NCBI RefSeq assembly: GCF_946476835.1
Contig: NZ_CAMKWA010000008.1
Span: 1 to 64,000, forward strand
Reading direction: 5' to 3'
DNA: 64,000 bases
Source of the DNA: an uncultured Neokomagataea sp.
GTDB lineage: Bacteria > Pseudomonadota > Alphaproteobacteria > Acetobacterales > Acetobacteraceae
Part shown: piece after piece, positions 19,459 to 29,014 of the stretch
Numbering within the stretch: position 1 is the stretch's first letter
Layout of the letters: each line of letters begins with the position of its first letter
Notes under the pieces: generated by a model
Told to the model about the DNA's origin: nothing
Database searches by the model: none
What the model saw: the letters and a program-made list of their open reading frames with translations, nothing else
Program-made: the position numbers and the translations under genes

Positions 19459-21354
19459 TTACGCCGCTACCAAAAGCCGCCGCAAAGCACGCTGTAAATC
19501 TTCACGCCCGAAAGGTTTGGGCAATAATGCGGCCCCACCCGGCAAAGCATCTTCATGGCTATACCCACTCACGAACAACACCTTCAAACCCGGCTGTAGC
19601 GCGGATAAAGCGGCTGCACTGCTCACACCATCCTGATCCGGCATACGCATATCAATAACGGCAATATCAAATGCCGCCCGCTTCACATGCTCCACCGCCT
19701 CATTCAACGTCACAGCAACTGCCACCTCACAGCCATCCTGCTTCAGAAAGCCAGACGTCACACGTAAGACCGTAACATCATCATCCAACACCAACGCACG
19801 CAAACCACGCTTCGGCCCGACCTCCAAGTCTACAGCCTCCTGATCGGACCGCATCATAGGCAGCACCAACGTCATCCGCGTTCCTTGACCCGGCGTACTG
19901 TCAATTTCTACATCACCATGACACTGCCGCACAAAACCATAGACACTCGACAGCCCAAGTCCCGTGCCTTTGCCAACTGGCTTCGTTGTAAAGAAAGGAT
20001 CAAACACGCGCGCCACCACGTCTGGTGACATACCCTCACCCTCATCTTGCACATCAATGGCGATTGCTTGTTCTCGCTCACATTCAGGCGGCACCCCATC
20101 CCGGCAACACGCTACAACACGCACAGAAATACGCACCATACCGCCACGCGGCATCGCATCGCGCGCGTTCACGCATAAATTCAACAATGCCATCTCAAGC
20201 TGGCCGGGATCTGTCCATATTACAGGAAAATCCTCAGGCACAGGCACCACATCTAAAGACGAACTAACGCCACCGCTCACCTTCAACCCCTGCGCCAGAA
20301 TGAAGCGCAAGCCATCCAAAAATGAACCAATTGCCACAGCCTCTAACCGCGCCACTTGCGGACGCCCAAACTGTAAAAGCCGCTTCGTGATCACAGCGCC
20401 GCGCTGAACAGAGCCACGCGCATTTTCCAATAGCCCCTGCGCCTCAGGACCAATCTCTACCAAATCCTCTAACAGTTCTAACGAACCAGCAATCGCCCCC
20501 AAAAGATTATTAAAATCATGAGCGATACCACCGGCCAACGTCCCTAGAGCTTGCAGCTTATCCGTCTGCCGCAAACGGTTCTCCATCATGACACGCGAGG
20601 TCACATCACGATCCAAAATCACCTGCCATGCATCCTCCGGCGGCACATCCTGCGGCCACGCCAAAGCGGAGCGTGTAATCTCATGCCAGCGCTGCGCAGC
20701 CTCGCCTTGCCCGGCGGGCAACGGCTCTACAACCAGCCTTTCCTCATACCGTGAATGCCGTACAGCCTCGCGCATTTCCTCCAAATCACGATGCAAAGCT
20801 GGCACAAAATGAGCTGTTTCTTCACGCCCACTCTCCGCAGAGCCATCGCGCCGATTACTCCGAATGCAGTGCCCATCTGCCGTCGTAAACGCCAACCCTA
20901 CGGGAGAAGACTCCATAAGCCCCCGCAGCAACGCCTGTTCTGTTTTTAAAGCACGCTGCGCCAGACTATTTTCAGTGACTTCACGCACCAAAGAGCGCAG
21001 CCCTTCTTCTTCCCATGGCTTATGCGCATAACCCTGTATATGCCCTTGGTTCAAAGCCGAAACCACAGCATCCAAATCCGCATACCCCGTCAACAAAAGG
21101 CTACGCGCATCCGAAATCTGGCTCGCCCGATATAACAACTCATCCCCATTCAAACCCGGCATACGCTGATCTGAAATAATAGTCGCAATATCAGTGCGTT
21201 CCGTAAGAATCTTTAAGGCATATTGCGGGTCTGTTGTGGCGATAATATCGTATTCTTCATCCAGTAAATCCTCCAACGCAACGAGGATTTCCTCTTCATC
21301 ATCCACAAGCAAAACCGTGGGCCGCTCAACCAGCTTAGGCGACCAAATCGTCAT
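19459..21354 (-). CDS. Hybrid histidine kinase with N- and C-terminal receiver domains and PAS-like region
   Basis: Receiver 'VLLVDDEEEILVAL...IISDQRMPGLNG', H-box 'LAGGIAHDFNNLLGAIAGSLEL', HATPase 'GKGTGLGLSSVYGFV', C-terminal receiver 'VIDMRMPDQDG'. Confidence 0.9.
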   Translation of the reverse strand: MTIWSPKLVERPTVLLVDDEEEILVALEDLLDEEYDIIATTDPQYALKILTERTDIATIISDQRMPGLNGDELLYRASQISDARSLLLTGYADLDAVVSALNQGHIQGYAHKPWEEEGLRSLVREVTENSLAQRALKTEQALLRGLMESSPVGLAFTTADGHCIRSNRRDGSAESGREETAHFVPALHRDLEEMREAVRHSRYEERLVVEPLPAGQGEAAQRWHEITRSALAWPQDVPPEDAWQVILDRDVTSRVMMENRLRQTDKLQALGTLAGGIAHDFNNLLGAIAGSLELLEDLVEIGPEAQGLLENARGSVQRGAVITKRLLQFGRPQVARLEAVAIGSFLDGLRFILAQGLKVSGGVSSSLDVVPVPEDFPVIWTDPGQLEMALLNLCVNARDAMPRGGMVRISVRVVACCRDGVPPECEREQAIAIDVQDEGEGMSPDVVARVFDPFFTTKPVGKGTGLGLSSVYGFVRQCHGDVEIDSTPGQGTRMTLVLPMMRSDQEAVDLEVGPKRGLRALVLDDDVTVLRVTSGFLKQDGCEVAVAVTLNEAVEHVKRAAFDIAVIDMRMPDQDGVSSAAALSALQPGLKVLFVSGYSHEDALPGGAALLPKPFGREDLQRALRRLLVAA

Positions 21355-23207
21355 ACCGCACGTCCTTCAGCAGACAGCCCTTCAGGCGTTTCATGCACCG
21401 GCATACTTAGCCGGAAGCATGCACCAAGACCTCGGCCACCCGCCAGATGAGCATCCTCAATATCAATCGTCCCGTTATGCGCCTGCATCACACTGTAAGC
21501 AATCGCCAAGCCTAACCCCGTTCCCGTACCAACGGGCTTGGTCGTAAAGAAGGGATCAAAAACACGCGCCCGAATATCCTCCGGCAAGCCGGGACCATCA
21601 TCCTTGACCCATATTTCATAACGCCCAGCATCCAGACGTGACCCAATCACAATACGCCCCTGCGGCACACCATCCACGGTGCCCTCACGCAAGGCATCAG
21701 CCGCATTAGAGATCACGTTCATCACCCCTTGGTTCAAAAACGCGGGCTGACAAATCAACCGTGACGGAGCCTGTAAGTCTTTCTCTACGACGACATCATG
21801 ACCAATTTTATGCGCCAGAAGATCCAAAGCCGTTTCCAGCGCAACGGGCACATCAATGGACTGAAAAGCCCCCTCATCCAAATGAGAAAAGCGCCGCAAC
21901 CGCTGCACCAAGTTTTGAATACGCTGCAGCCCCACCTTCATGGATTCTAAACGTTTTGTCGCTTTTGCGCGCAAGCGGCTTGCATCATCCGGATCCTGCG
22001 TACGCTCTAACCCCATAATGACCCGCGCCACCGTGTCTGCATGAGCGATAGTAAACGCCAGCGGATTATTAATTTCATGCGCAATACCCGCCACCAACTC
22101 CCCGAGCGATGCCATCTTCGCAGTCTGCACGAGCTTGGCCTGCGTCTGAATCAACTGATCATTTGCCCGCGCCAGCTCCATATTCGCCTGCGCCAAAGCT
22201 TCTGCCATTTCGGCTTTGCCACGCGTTGCCTCTAAAATAAGAGCGCTTTGCTGACGTTCAATTTCTTGCTGCCGGAAGTCATCCTGCGCCATACGACGCT
22301 GCGCCAAGGTCCGAATGCGCATAGCCAAAGCTTCACGCGCAATGTCACTCGGGACGAGATCATCAATCCCCCCCTCAAAAAAACCGACTGCTGATTGATC
22401 GCGAAAGCGCTCCGCAGCAATCACACCCAACGTCCGAAACGGCACGCCACCACCGGCCAACACCGCTTGCCGCCGCACATCCAACAAGCGGCAGAAGTTC
22501 AAGTCCTCGTCATGCCCCTCTAGCTCGAGCACCAAACAGTCAGGACTATCCGCCCCTTGTAACCAACTCCCTTCGATCAAATTATCCGAACGCTCAATTG
22601 TCGTAACTGTATGGCCATCACGCCATAATAATTCACCCAAACTCGGCCCGCTTGGCTCACTCCGCTCTTCGACATCGTCCTCTTCCCCCGTCGGAAGCTG
22701 AACAATGACAATACGCGCCTTACGTAGGCCATCCCCGCGCGGCAGATCAGGCCCTTCACGCAACAAGGCCCGCAGACGCAACACCATAAGATCCGGATGG
22801 GCCGATTTAGAAATATACGCATCCGCCCCACTCTGAAGCCCCTCACGCTCCAGAACAGACGACGCATCCCCCGTCAGCATAAGAATCGGAATAGAACGCG
22901 TATTCGGGTCCAAATGCAGACTGCGCGCAAGCTGACTACTCGTCATACCCACCAGCGCACTCGCCATCACCACCAGATCTGGCCGCACCTCCCCAATAAC
23001 GGAAAGCGCCTCCTCTCCATTCTCAACAATAGTAACGTCAAACTCATGCTGTTTGAGTACATCACCAATATGCTGAGCATCAGCGTGTAAAGGATCAACC
23101 AGTACAACACGCGTCAACGACCCCTCCACAGCAACGGCACCATCTCCCATAGCCCGCGCCACTGCTTGCACTTCTTCACGCATCAATGCTTCAAGCGACG
23201 AATCCAT
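21351..23207 (-). CDS. Histidine kinase with two degenerate N-terminal receiver-like domains
   Basis: H-box '[21 protein letters not shown]', HATPase '[20 protein letters not shown]'; GGAGGGGG upstream of ATG 23207 (ORF opens at 23270). Confidence 0.85.
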   Translation of the reverse strand: MDSSLEALMREEVQAVARAMGDGAVAVEGSLTRVVLVDPLHADAQHIGDVLKQHEFDVTIVENGEEALSVIGEVRPDLVVMASALVGMTSSQLARSLHLDPNTRSIPILMLTGDASSVLEREGLQSGADAYISKSAHPDLMVLRLRALLREGPDLPRGDGLRKARIVIVQLPTGEEDDVEERSEPSGPSLGELLWRDGHTVTTIERSDNLIEGSWLQGADSPDCLVLELEGHDEDLNFCRLLDVRRQAVLAGGGVPFRTLGVIAAERFRDQSAVGFFEGGIDDLVPSDIAREALAMRIRTLAQRRMAQDDFRQQEIERQQSALILEATRGKAEMAEALAQANMELARANDQLIQTQAKLVQTAKMASLGELVAGIAHEINNPLAFTIAHADTVARVIMGLERTQDPDDASRLRAKATKRLESMKVGLQRIQNLVQRLRRFSHLDEGAFQSIDVPVALETALDLLAHKIGHDVVVEKDLQAPSRLICQPAFLNQGVMNVISNAADALREGTVDGVPQGRIVIGSRLDAGRYEIWVKDDGPGLPEDIRARVFDPFFTTKPVGTGTGLGLAIAYSVMQAHNGTIDIEDAHLAGGRGLGACFRLSMPVHETPEGLSAEGRAV

Positions 23208-23366
23208 TATAGCGCCCCCTCCAACACTCTCAGGCGCCCAATACACCTTCACATTACGGAAAATTTGCATTACCCGCCTTCAACCGCTACTTCCGTTGCA
23301 GACGTCCATCCGCATGCGGAAGGGCAGAGCCTAACGTCCATCTTTGGATCAGTGAAAGCCGTACCT

Positions 23367-23786
23367 ATGGACATGACGCCCTCCCAGAACTCCCAAACCA
23401 ACCATGCAGGTGATCGCCTTTCTAGTGCGTCGTTCCATGCAACGGCCTCAAACAGCGCGATGATCCGCACCACAGTTTGGTCAGTCTGCCATTTTGCCTT
23501 CTATCTCGCACAGCAGATTGCAGAACTGCTCGCGCCATTGTTACTGATCATCGGGATCGGATGGTATCTGCTGCCGCATATCGTAGGCGCAATCACCACA
23601 TCAGCCGCCAATGCAGACCCCCAAGCACGTGACATTATGAATCACGTCGCGGGCACCATTCCAAGCCAACTTGTCCTCAATGGGCATGTAATGACGCCTG
23701 GTGGCCTCATCTTTGACGGCATCCTCCTCATGGGCCTCGCTGCGATCGGCGCGACCCTTTCGGCACTGTCTGCCCGCAACATGTGA
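23367..23786 (+). CDS. Hypothetical membrane protein
   Basis: Two hydrophobic segments; start chosen at ATG 23367. Confidence 0.5.
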   Translation: MDMTPSQNSQTNHAGDRLSSASFHATASNSAMIRTTVWSVCHFAFYLAQQIAELLAPLLLIIGIGWYLLPHIVGAITTSAANADPQARDIMNHVAGTIPSQLVLNGHVMTPGGLIFDGILLMGLAAIGATLSALSARNM

Positions 23787-23793
23787 TTCACAC

Positions 23794-23830
23794 CCTGATA
23801 CGGTAGAAACGTTCCGTCTACCGTATCAGG
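23794..23830. terminator. Inverted repeat between convergent genes
   Basis: CCTGATACGGTAG...CTACCGTATCAGG 13-bp perfect stem. Confidence 0.6.
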
Positions 23831-24314
23831 CCTTGTGCCAGACATTATGCATCACATGCTGCACAGGCGTTGCATATTGGTGCCAAGCAATCCCCCCGAG
23901 CCCCAGCACACATAAAAAACTTCCAGCCCACGCTGCCGTCCACAAGCGTTGGCTACCTAAAGTCTTTTTCTCTTCTGGTGCAGGCGCCGCAGAACGCTGC
24001 CATGGGGTTTCCGATGACACATGAAAAGACGGACCGCCCCGGCGTTCTGGCTTAACCTCCGGAGTTAGCGGAGGAGACGGCACATCAAGCGCCTCCGGCA
24101 TAGGCTCAGCCCCTTCCAGAACATCATCAAAACGCTCTTGAGCCTCAGACACATGCGCTGCACTTACACTTAAGTGATCGTCAAAACCCGACACATCACA
24201 CGCAGGCGCCGCCCAAACATGCTGACAAAAGCCACAGCGTACCGTCCGCACAGCTTCCAAGCGCTGTTCAGGCACATCGAAAACAGCGTAACAGCTCAGG
24301 CATTCAATACGCAT
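23826..24314 (-). CDS. MJ0042-type zinc-ribbon protein with single TM segment
   Basis: 'MRIECLSCYAVFDVPEQRLEAVRTVRCGFCQHVW'. Confidence 0.75.
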   Translation of the reverse strand: MRIECLSCYAVFDVPEQRLEAVRTVRCGFCQHVWAAPACDVSGFDDHLSVSAAHVSEAQERFDDVLEGAEPMPEALDVPSPPLTPEVKPERRGGPSFHVSSETPWQRSAAPAPEEKKTLGSQRLWTAAWAGSFLCVLGLGGIAWHQYATPVQHVMHNVWHKA

Positions 24315-24478
24315 TGATCTCTCTTCCCAATCTGCCCGTCCAAAAACCAAACTTTAACCATTCAATCGTCTTATTAATACGCGATGAATGCACGAAGACA
24401 TAGGTTTTACCTATTCAACCTACCATATACTCGTTATTTTAACGTAAACGGCGAGGCAACGACTGTCATGTTCTTTCC

Positions 24479-25150
24479 ATGATCCACCTGCACAACGTGA
24501 CCCTATCACGTCAAGGAACACGCGGCTTCGCCCTCCGTGACCTCAACCTCTCCCTTCCGCGTAGTAGCTTCTCATGGCTCGTCGGCCCTTCGGGAGCGGG
24601 AAAATCCAGCTTGCTTGAATTACTCTCGCTCAATACACGCCCATCGCACGGCCAAATGAGCCTCCTTGAAACACGTGTAGACAACGCATCGCGCTCCACA
24701 TTGCGCCACTTACGGCGGCGCATTGGCTTTATTCCACAAAACTACCGCCTCATCCCGGAATGGAGCATTTTTGACAATATTGCTCTCCCCCTCCGCCTAC
24801 ATAAACACCGCGAAGCTGATATCCGCCGCGAAGTACACGCCATCCTCAACTGGCTTGGCCTAACCCAACATACCGAAGCCTTTCCTCCCCAGCTATCCGG
24901 CGGTGAGCAGCAGCGTGTAGCCATTGCGCGCGCCCTGATCGGTCGTCCCGCATTGCTCATCGCCGATGAGCCAACTCATGCCTTGGGCGAAGACCAAGCA
25001 CACCTCCTGCTTGACGCTATGCAGCAACTCGTATCACTCGGCACCACCGTCATCGTGGCCACCCATAGCAGTACTCTCATGCGCTCTTACCCCGCGCAAA
25101 CACTGGTCTTACAAGACGGCACACTCACACAACGAGAGGGCACGTTATGA
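24479..25150 (+). CDS. ftsE: Cell division ATP-binding protein FtsE
   Basis: Walker A '[16 protein letters not shown]', signature '[28 protein letters not shown]', followed by ftsX. Confidence 0.88.
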   Translation: MIHLHNVTLSRQGTRGFALRDLNLSLPRSSFSWLVGPSGAGKSSLLELLSLNTRPSHGQMSLLETRVDNASRSTLRHLRRRIGFIPQNYRLIPEWSIFDNIALPLRLHKHREADIRREVHAILNWLGLTQHTEAFPPQLSGGEQQRVAIARALIGRPALLIADEPTHALGEDQAHLLLDAMQQLVSLGTTVIVATHSSTLMRSYPAQTLVLQDGTLTQREGTL

Positions 25151-26046
25151 GCAAACGCCTCGCCCCGAGCTTCCAATCACGAAGCCTGCCTCTCCTCTGT
25201 GCCTTCATGACTATTCTCGCAGGTCTCGCTCTTGCTGGCCTCTCAGGCCTCCAAACCCTCGAAAATATTTGGGCTCAAGAAACGCCAAACACCGCAACGA
25301 TCGAACTACCGCCAGACCTGCCCGATTTAGAACACCAAACACAAGCACTGCTCGAACTGCTGAATAAGACCAGCGGGGTTTTACACGTTCACCAATTTTC
25401 TACCGAAGAAACACAAACGCTCCTGGCCCCATGGCTTGATCAAAGCCCCTCTGGCAATAGTACGCAGCTTCCACCCGCCTCCCTACCGCTCATCATTACA
25501 GCAGAGCATACAGCGGGGACCGCTCTTACCCCTATTATCGCCGCTCATAACGCGAGTGCCGTTGTGGAAGAGAACAGCCACTGGACGGAACGTCTGCATA
25601 CCCTCATCGGTACGTTGACCTCTTGCGCCACACTCATCTTAGCCATAACCCTCGGCACAACATCCCTCACGACGGCTATTGTCATTCGTCGCGCAGTAAC
25701 TACGCAACGTACCAACCTCACTATTTTACATGGCCTCGGGTCATTCCCGCTAACGCTGGCCAATCGTATGGCTCTCCACGCGGCTGCTCTTGCTCTCTTG
25801 GGTAGCTTTATCGGCCTCATACTTCTGGCGCCAACCATCGCAACATTAGCGCATGCGCTCAGCCCATTACTGCTGTCATCCGCGAGCACACCAACCGAGA
25901 GCCCCGCTTTTTTAACACTTGAAAACTACACAAGCCTTTTCTCGCCGCATTTTTGGACTATCTTTACGTTACCCTTCATTTGTAGCGCCATCGCATGGGC
26001 CACGACACAATGCGTGATTCTCATCTGGCTTCGCCGCCTTCCCTGA
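25147..26046 (+). CDS. ftsX: Cell division protein FtsX-like permease
   Basis: Overlaps ftsE by 4 nt; one N-terminal TM, periplasmic domain, three C-terminal TMs. Confidence 0.8.
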   Translation: MSKRLAPSFQSRSLPLLCAFMTILAGLALAGLSGLQTLENIWAQETPNTATIELPPDLPDLEHQTQALLELLNKTSGVLHVHQFSTEETQTLLAPWLDQSPSGNSTQLPPASLPLIITAEHTAGTALTPIIAAHNASAVVEENSHWTERLHTLIGTLTSCATLILAITLGTTSLTTAIVIRRAVTTQRTNLTILHGLGSFPLTLANRMALHAAALALLGSFIGLILLAPTIATLAHALSPLLLSSASTPTESPAFLTLENYTSLFSPHFWTIFTLPFICSAIAWATTQCVILIWLRRLP

Positions 26047-26056
26047 ATAGGCCATA

Positions 26057-26689
26057 ATGAAAACCGCGTTCCGCTTACTATGCTGCCTGTTTCTTTTTTT
26101 AGGGCTGGGGTTCATCCTTTTCGTGGCCGATGCCTGTCGTCCCCCTCCGTCATCCGTACCGCAGGCAGACGCGATTATCGCCCTCACAGGCGGAGAAAAA
26201 CGGGTCAATACCGCTATTGACCTGCTGCGTTCCGGCTATGCACATACACTCTTTATTTCCGGCGTTGCCCCGCACGTCACACTCGCCAAGCTGATTGCAG
26301 CGCCCGGCGTTTATCAGTCAGACTTACCAGCGGAACTCTCCACACATATCATTCTCGGTCGCCGTGCCTACACCACTATCGGCAACGCCCATGAAACCGC
26401 CGAATGGGCACATGCCCAACACGCACAGCACCTCATTCTCGTCACTGCGGGCTACCATATACGGCGCGCCACAATCGAGCTTCACCGCACGGCACCCGAC
26501 CTTATTATAACACCCTACCCCGTCCAGCCCTCAGCCTTACAGAGCCTCTTATCCCGTTCATCTTTTCATTTACTCGCCCGAGAATACCTCAAATTTCTTG
26601 GTGCAGAATGCGGTTTCCTCACCGGCCTTCCTGATGGAAAAGATGGCTTACGCCACTCCTCAACAGACGTACTCACCACACCACAATAA
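26057..26689 (+). CDS. YdcF/DUF218 family protein
   Basis: 'ADAIIALTGGEKRVNTAIDLLRSGYAHTLFISG...TIGNAHETAEWAHAQHAQHLILVTAGYHIRRATIELHR'. Confidence 0.85.
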   Translation: MKTAFRLLCCLFLFLGLGFILFVADACRPPPSSVPQADAIIALTGGEKRVNTAIDLLRSGYAHTLFISGVAPHVTLAKLIAAPGVYQSDLPAELSTHIILGRRAYTTIGNAHETAEWAHAQHAQHLILVTAGYHIRRATIELHRTAPDLIITPYPVQPSALQSLLSRSSFHLLAREYLKFLGAECGFLTGLPDGKDGLRHSSTDVLTTPQ

Positions 26690-26730
26690 TCTCCTTGCCT
26701 CTTATCGTCTTTTCTGGTCAGGACAGTCTT

Positions 26731-27474
26731 ATGTATACGTTTCTGCGCGGCCTCGCTTTTAATCTCTACCTGCTCTGGCTGACCCTCGTCATGGGGATCG
26801 GTGCCGTGCCTATACGTCTTCTCAGACGAGATGACCTCGCCTTATGCTATGCCAAATTATGGTCACGCGCCGTGCTGCGCGGCCTTAGCGTCATCTGTAA
26901 TATCCGTATCGTCATTCACGGCGCAGAACATCTGGAGCACCAAGGCCCGCTCCTCATTGCCTCTCAGCACCAGTCATTTTTTGATGGCTTTATCTGGATG
27001 ACCCTCACGACCAAGCCTGCCTATATTATTAAAAACGAGCTCACCAAAATTCCACTTGTCGGACCAATGCTGCGCCTTAGCGGCATGATCCCCGTTGAGC
27101 GCAGTGCTGGCACCAGCGCCATGCGTTCTATGCTCAAGGCCGTGAACACCGCACATCACAACAACCGCCAAGTCATCATCTTCCCCGAAGGCACCCGCAC
27201 CGACCTTGGCGAACGCCACCCCATTCAACCCGGCATTGTTGCACTTGCACGTCAAAGTACGGCACCTATTATCCCGGTCGCTACAGACTCAGGGCGATGC
27301 TGGCCTAAAAACCCGTGGTATAAAACTTCTGGCACACTGACCGTCGCTATTGGCCCCGCACTCGAAGCAACAACAGACCGTAAAGCCTTCGTCGGATCTT
27401 TGGAAAACGCATGGGATGAGTTGTGCGCAAAACACAATCTTCCGCGCGATTCTGTGTATAACTCTGGGGATTGA
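26731..27474 (+). CDS. plsC: 1-acyl-sn-glycerol-3-phosphate acyltransferase
   Basis: 'ASQHQSFFDGF' (HX4D-like) and 'IIFPEGTRT'; start at ATG 26731. Confidence 0.88.
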   Translation: MYTFLRGLAFNLYLLWLTLVMGIGAVPIRLLRRDDLALCYAKLWSRAVLRGLSVICNIRIVIHGAEHLEHQGPLLIASQHQSFFDGFIWMTLTTKPAYIIKNELTKIPLVGPMLRLSGMIPVERSAGTSAMRSMLKAVNTAHHNNRQVIIFPEGTRTDLGERHPIQPGIVALARQSTAPIIPVATDSGRCWPKNPWYKTSGTLTVAIGPALEATTDRKAFVGSLENAWDELCAKHNLPRDSVYNSGD

Positions 27475-27719
27475 TGCGACGTCAATCCTTTATTTTATAA
27501 ACCGCGAAACATTCCGTTGCTCAAACTCAACACTCACAACACAAAAAGCACACACCACTACTGCGTAAAGTCTTTATTTTTCAAGGCATTAACAGCTTTG
27601 TTGCCATATTAAACTCTACATCACTTCAATCTATCTCTCCACCAGATACACAAGCCGCTTCACTTACCTCATGGGGATAATTCTTATGCATCACACAACA
27701 AAACGCTGCCAATAACCTT

Positions 27720-28781
27720 GTGAAGTACTTTCAAAACACAATACCCAAGCAGAAATTCCGCTGCTTTACTCTCTCTACACTCGCCTCGACCGTTACATTC
27801 CTTATTGTCGTCGATACGCTATGCTGGCTGCTCGCCCAACACGTACTCGCCACGCAAGCCTCACGCCTCATAGAAAACGCCACACAATCTGGCTGGCAGG
27901 TAGAACACGCCTCTCAATATAAAGGCGGCTGGCCCTTTGGCGCGACCCTAACCCTTCCCGCCATTCGCGCTACCTACCAAACACCCGATAAAACCCTCAC
28001 CATCGCATGGCACGGGCAAGCGGTGGCCCTTGGTGCCGATTGGCCATCATTCATGGCACATCCACAGGCCATACACCTCATCGGCAACCATGCCGCACGA
28101 GGCATTTCATCAGACAGCAGCATCACCCTCCTCAGCCATGACGCAACCCTGACGCCCACAGCTTCTGGACACCAAATTTTCTTTTATGCCCCAACACTTT
28201 CTGTCGGGATCAACACACCCAATTTTACACACAAACTCACCAGCACGGCACCGAGGGTCGAACTGCTTCTCCCTAGCACCAGTACCCAAAACACACTTGG
28301 CTTAAAAATTGATGCCCCCTCCGTACTGACCGACAGCACCAGCATCCCAAAATTCACAAATCTTTCTTTCGCCCTCACACAAACTATACCAGCCGACACA
28401 CCGCCCCTTACCGCCCTGCACACAAGTGAACTGCACCTCCCCCTTGCCGCCATGACGATCACCACTCCCATCGGCCCCATCCCATTCACAGCAGCCGGAT
28501 CACTCCAGCTTCCCACCATAAATGGTGCCATTACCCTGACATTTCCACATTGGCACCAAACAGCTCAGCGCCTCGCCACCACCGAACAGCCCTTTCTCAA
28601 CCCGACTCTGCAACAAAACTTACACAAACTCTTTTCTTTATCGAATCAAAACACCACCACCGCAGAAACCCCACTCTCATTCCAGCTCCGCATCCTGAAC
28701 GGTCAGCTAGAACCCAATTTTCCTGAATTTTTCCGCCAAATCAGCACACGAAAAATTGACGCTACCAACGAGGGAGAGTAA
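27720..28781 (+). CDS. DUF2125-like protein
   Basis: N-terminal TM and 'ASRLIENATQSGWQVEHASQYKGGWPFGATLTLPAI' pattern. Confidence 0.65.
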   Translation: MKYFQNTIPKQKFRCFTLSTLASTVTFLIVVDTLCWLLAQHVLATQASRLIENATQSGWQVEHASQYKGGWPFGATLTLPAIRATYQTPDKTLTIAWHGQAVALGADWPSFMAHPQAIHLIGNHAARGISSDSSITLLSHDATLTPTASGHQIFFYAPTLSVGINTPNFTHKLTSTAPRVELLLPSTSTQNTLGLKIDAPSVLTDSTSIPKFTNLSFALTQTIPADTPPLTALHTSELHLPLAAMTITTPIGPIPFTAAGSLQLPTINGAITLTFPHWHQTAQRLATTEQPFLNPTLQQNLHKLFSLSNQNTTTAETPLSFQLRILNGQLEPNFPEFFRQISTRKIDATNEGE

Positions 28782-28797
28782 ACGACCTCTCATAGTT

Positions 28798-28811
28798 TTG
28801 ATTTGGATCAA
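28798..28811. promoter_or_regulatory. FNR/FixK/Anr-type binding site upstream of cydA
   Basis: TTGATTTGGATCAA matches the TTGAT-N4-ATCAA consensus exactly. Confidence 0.8.
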
Positions 28812-29014
28812 ATCTCCTTGATGCTTGGGCCCGCTTCTCCCTTCGGGGTGAGGTTCCCGACTCACCGACCACGCGGGGTCCGCTGTGTGACGTTTTCTTC
28901 TCAGAAAACTTAACATAGCGCGGTGCCGTGACGCCCATGACGCGATCTCGGTATAAACGGGGCCAGACCGCCTCACTATGCCGATCTGCCGACTAACCAG
29001 GAGGCTTACAGGCT

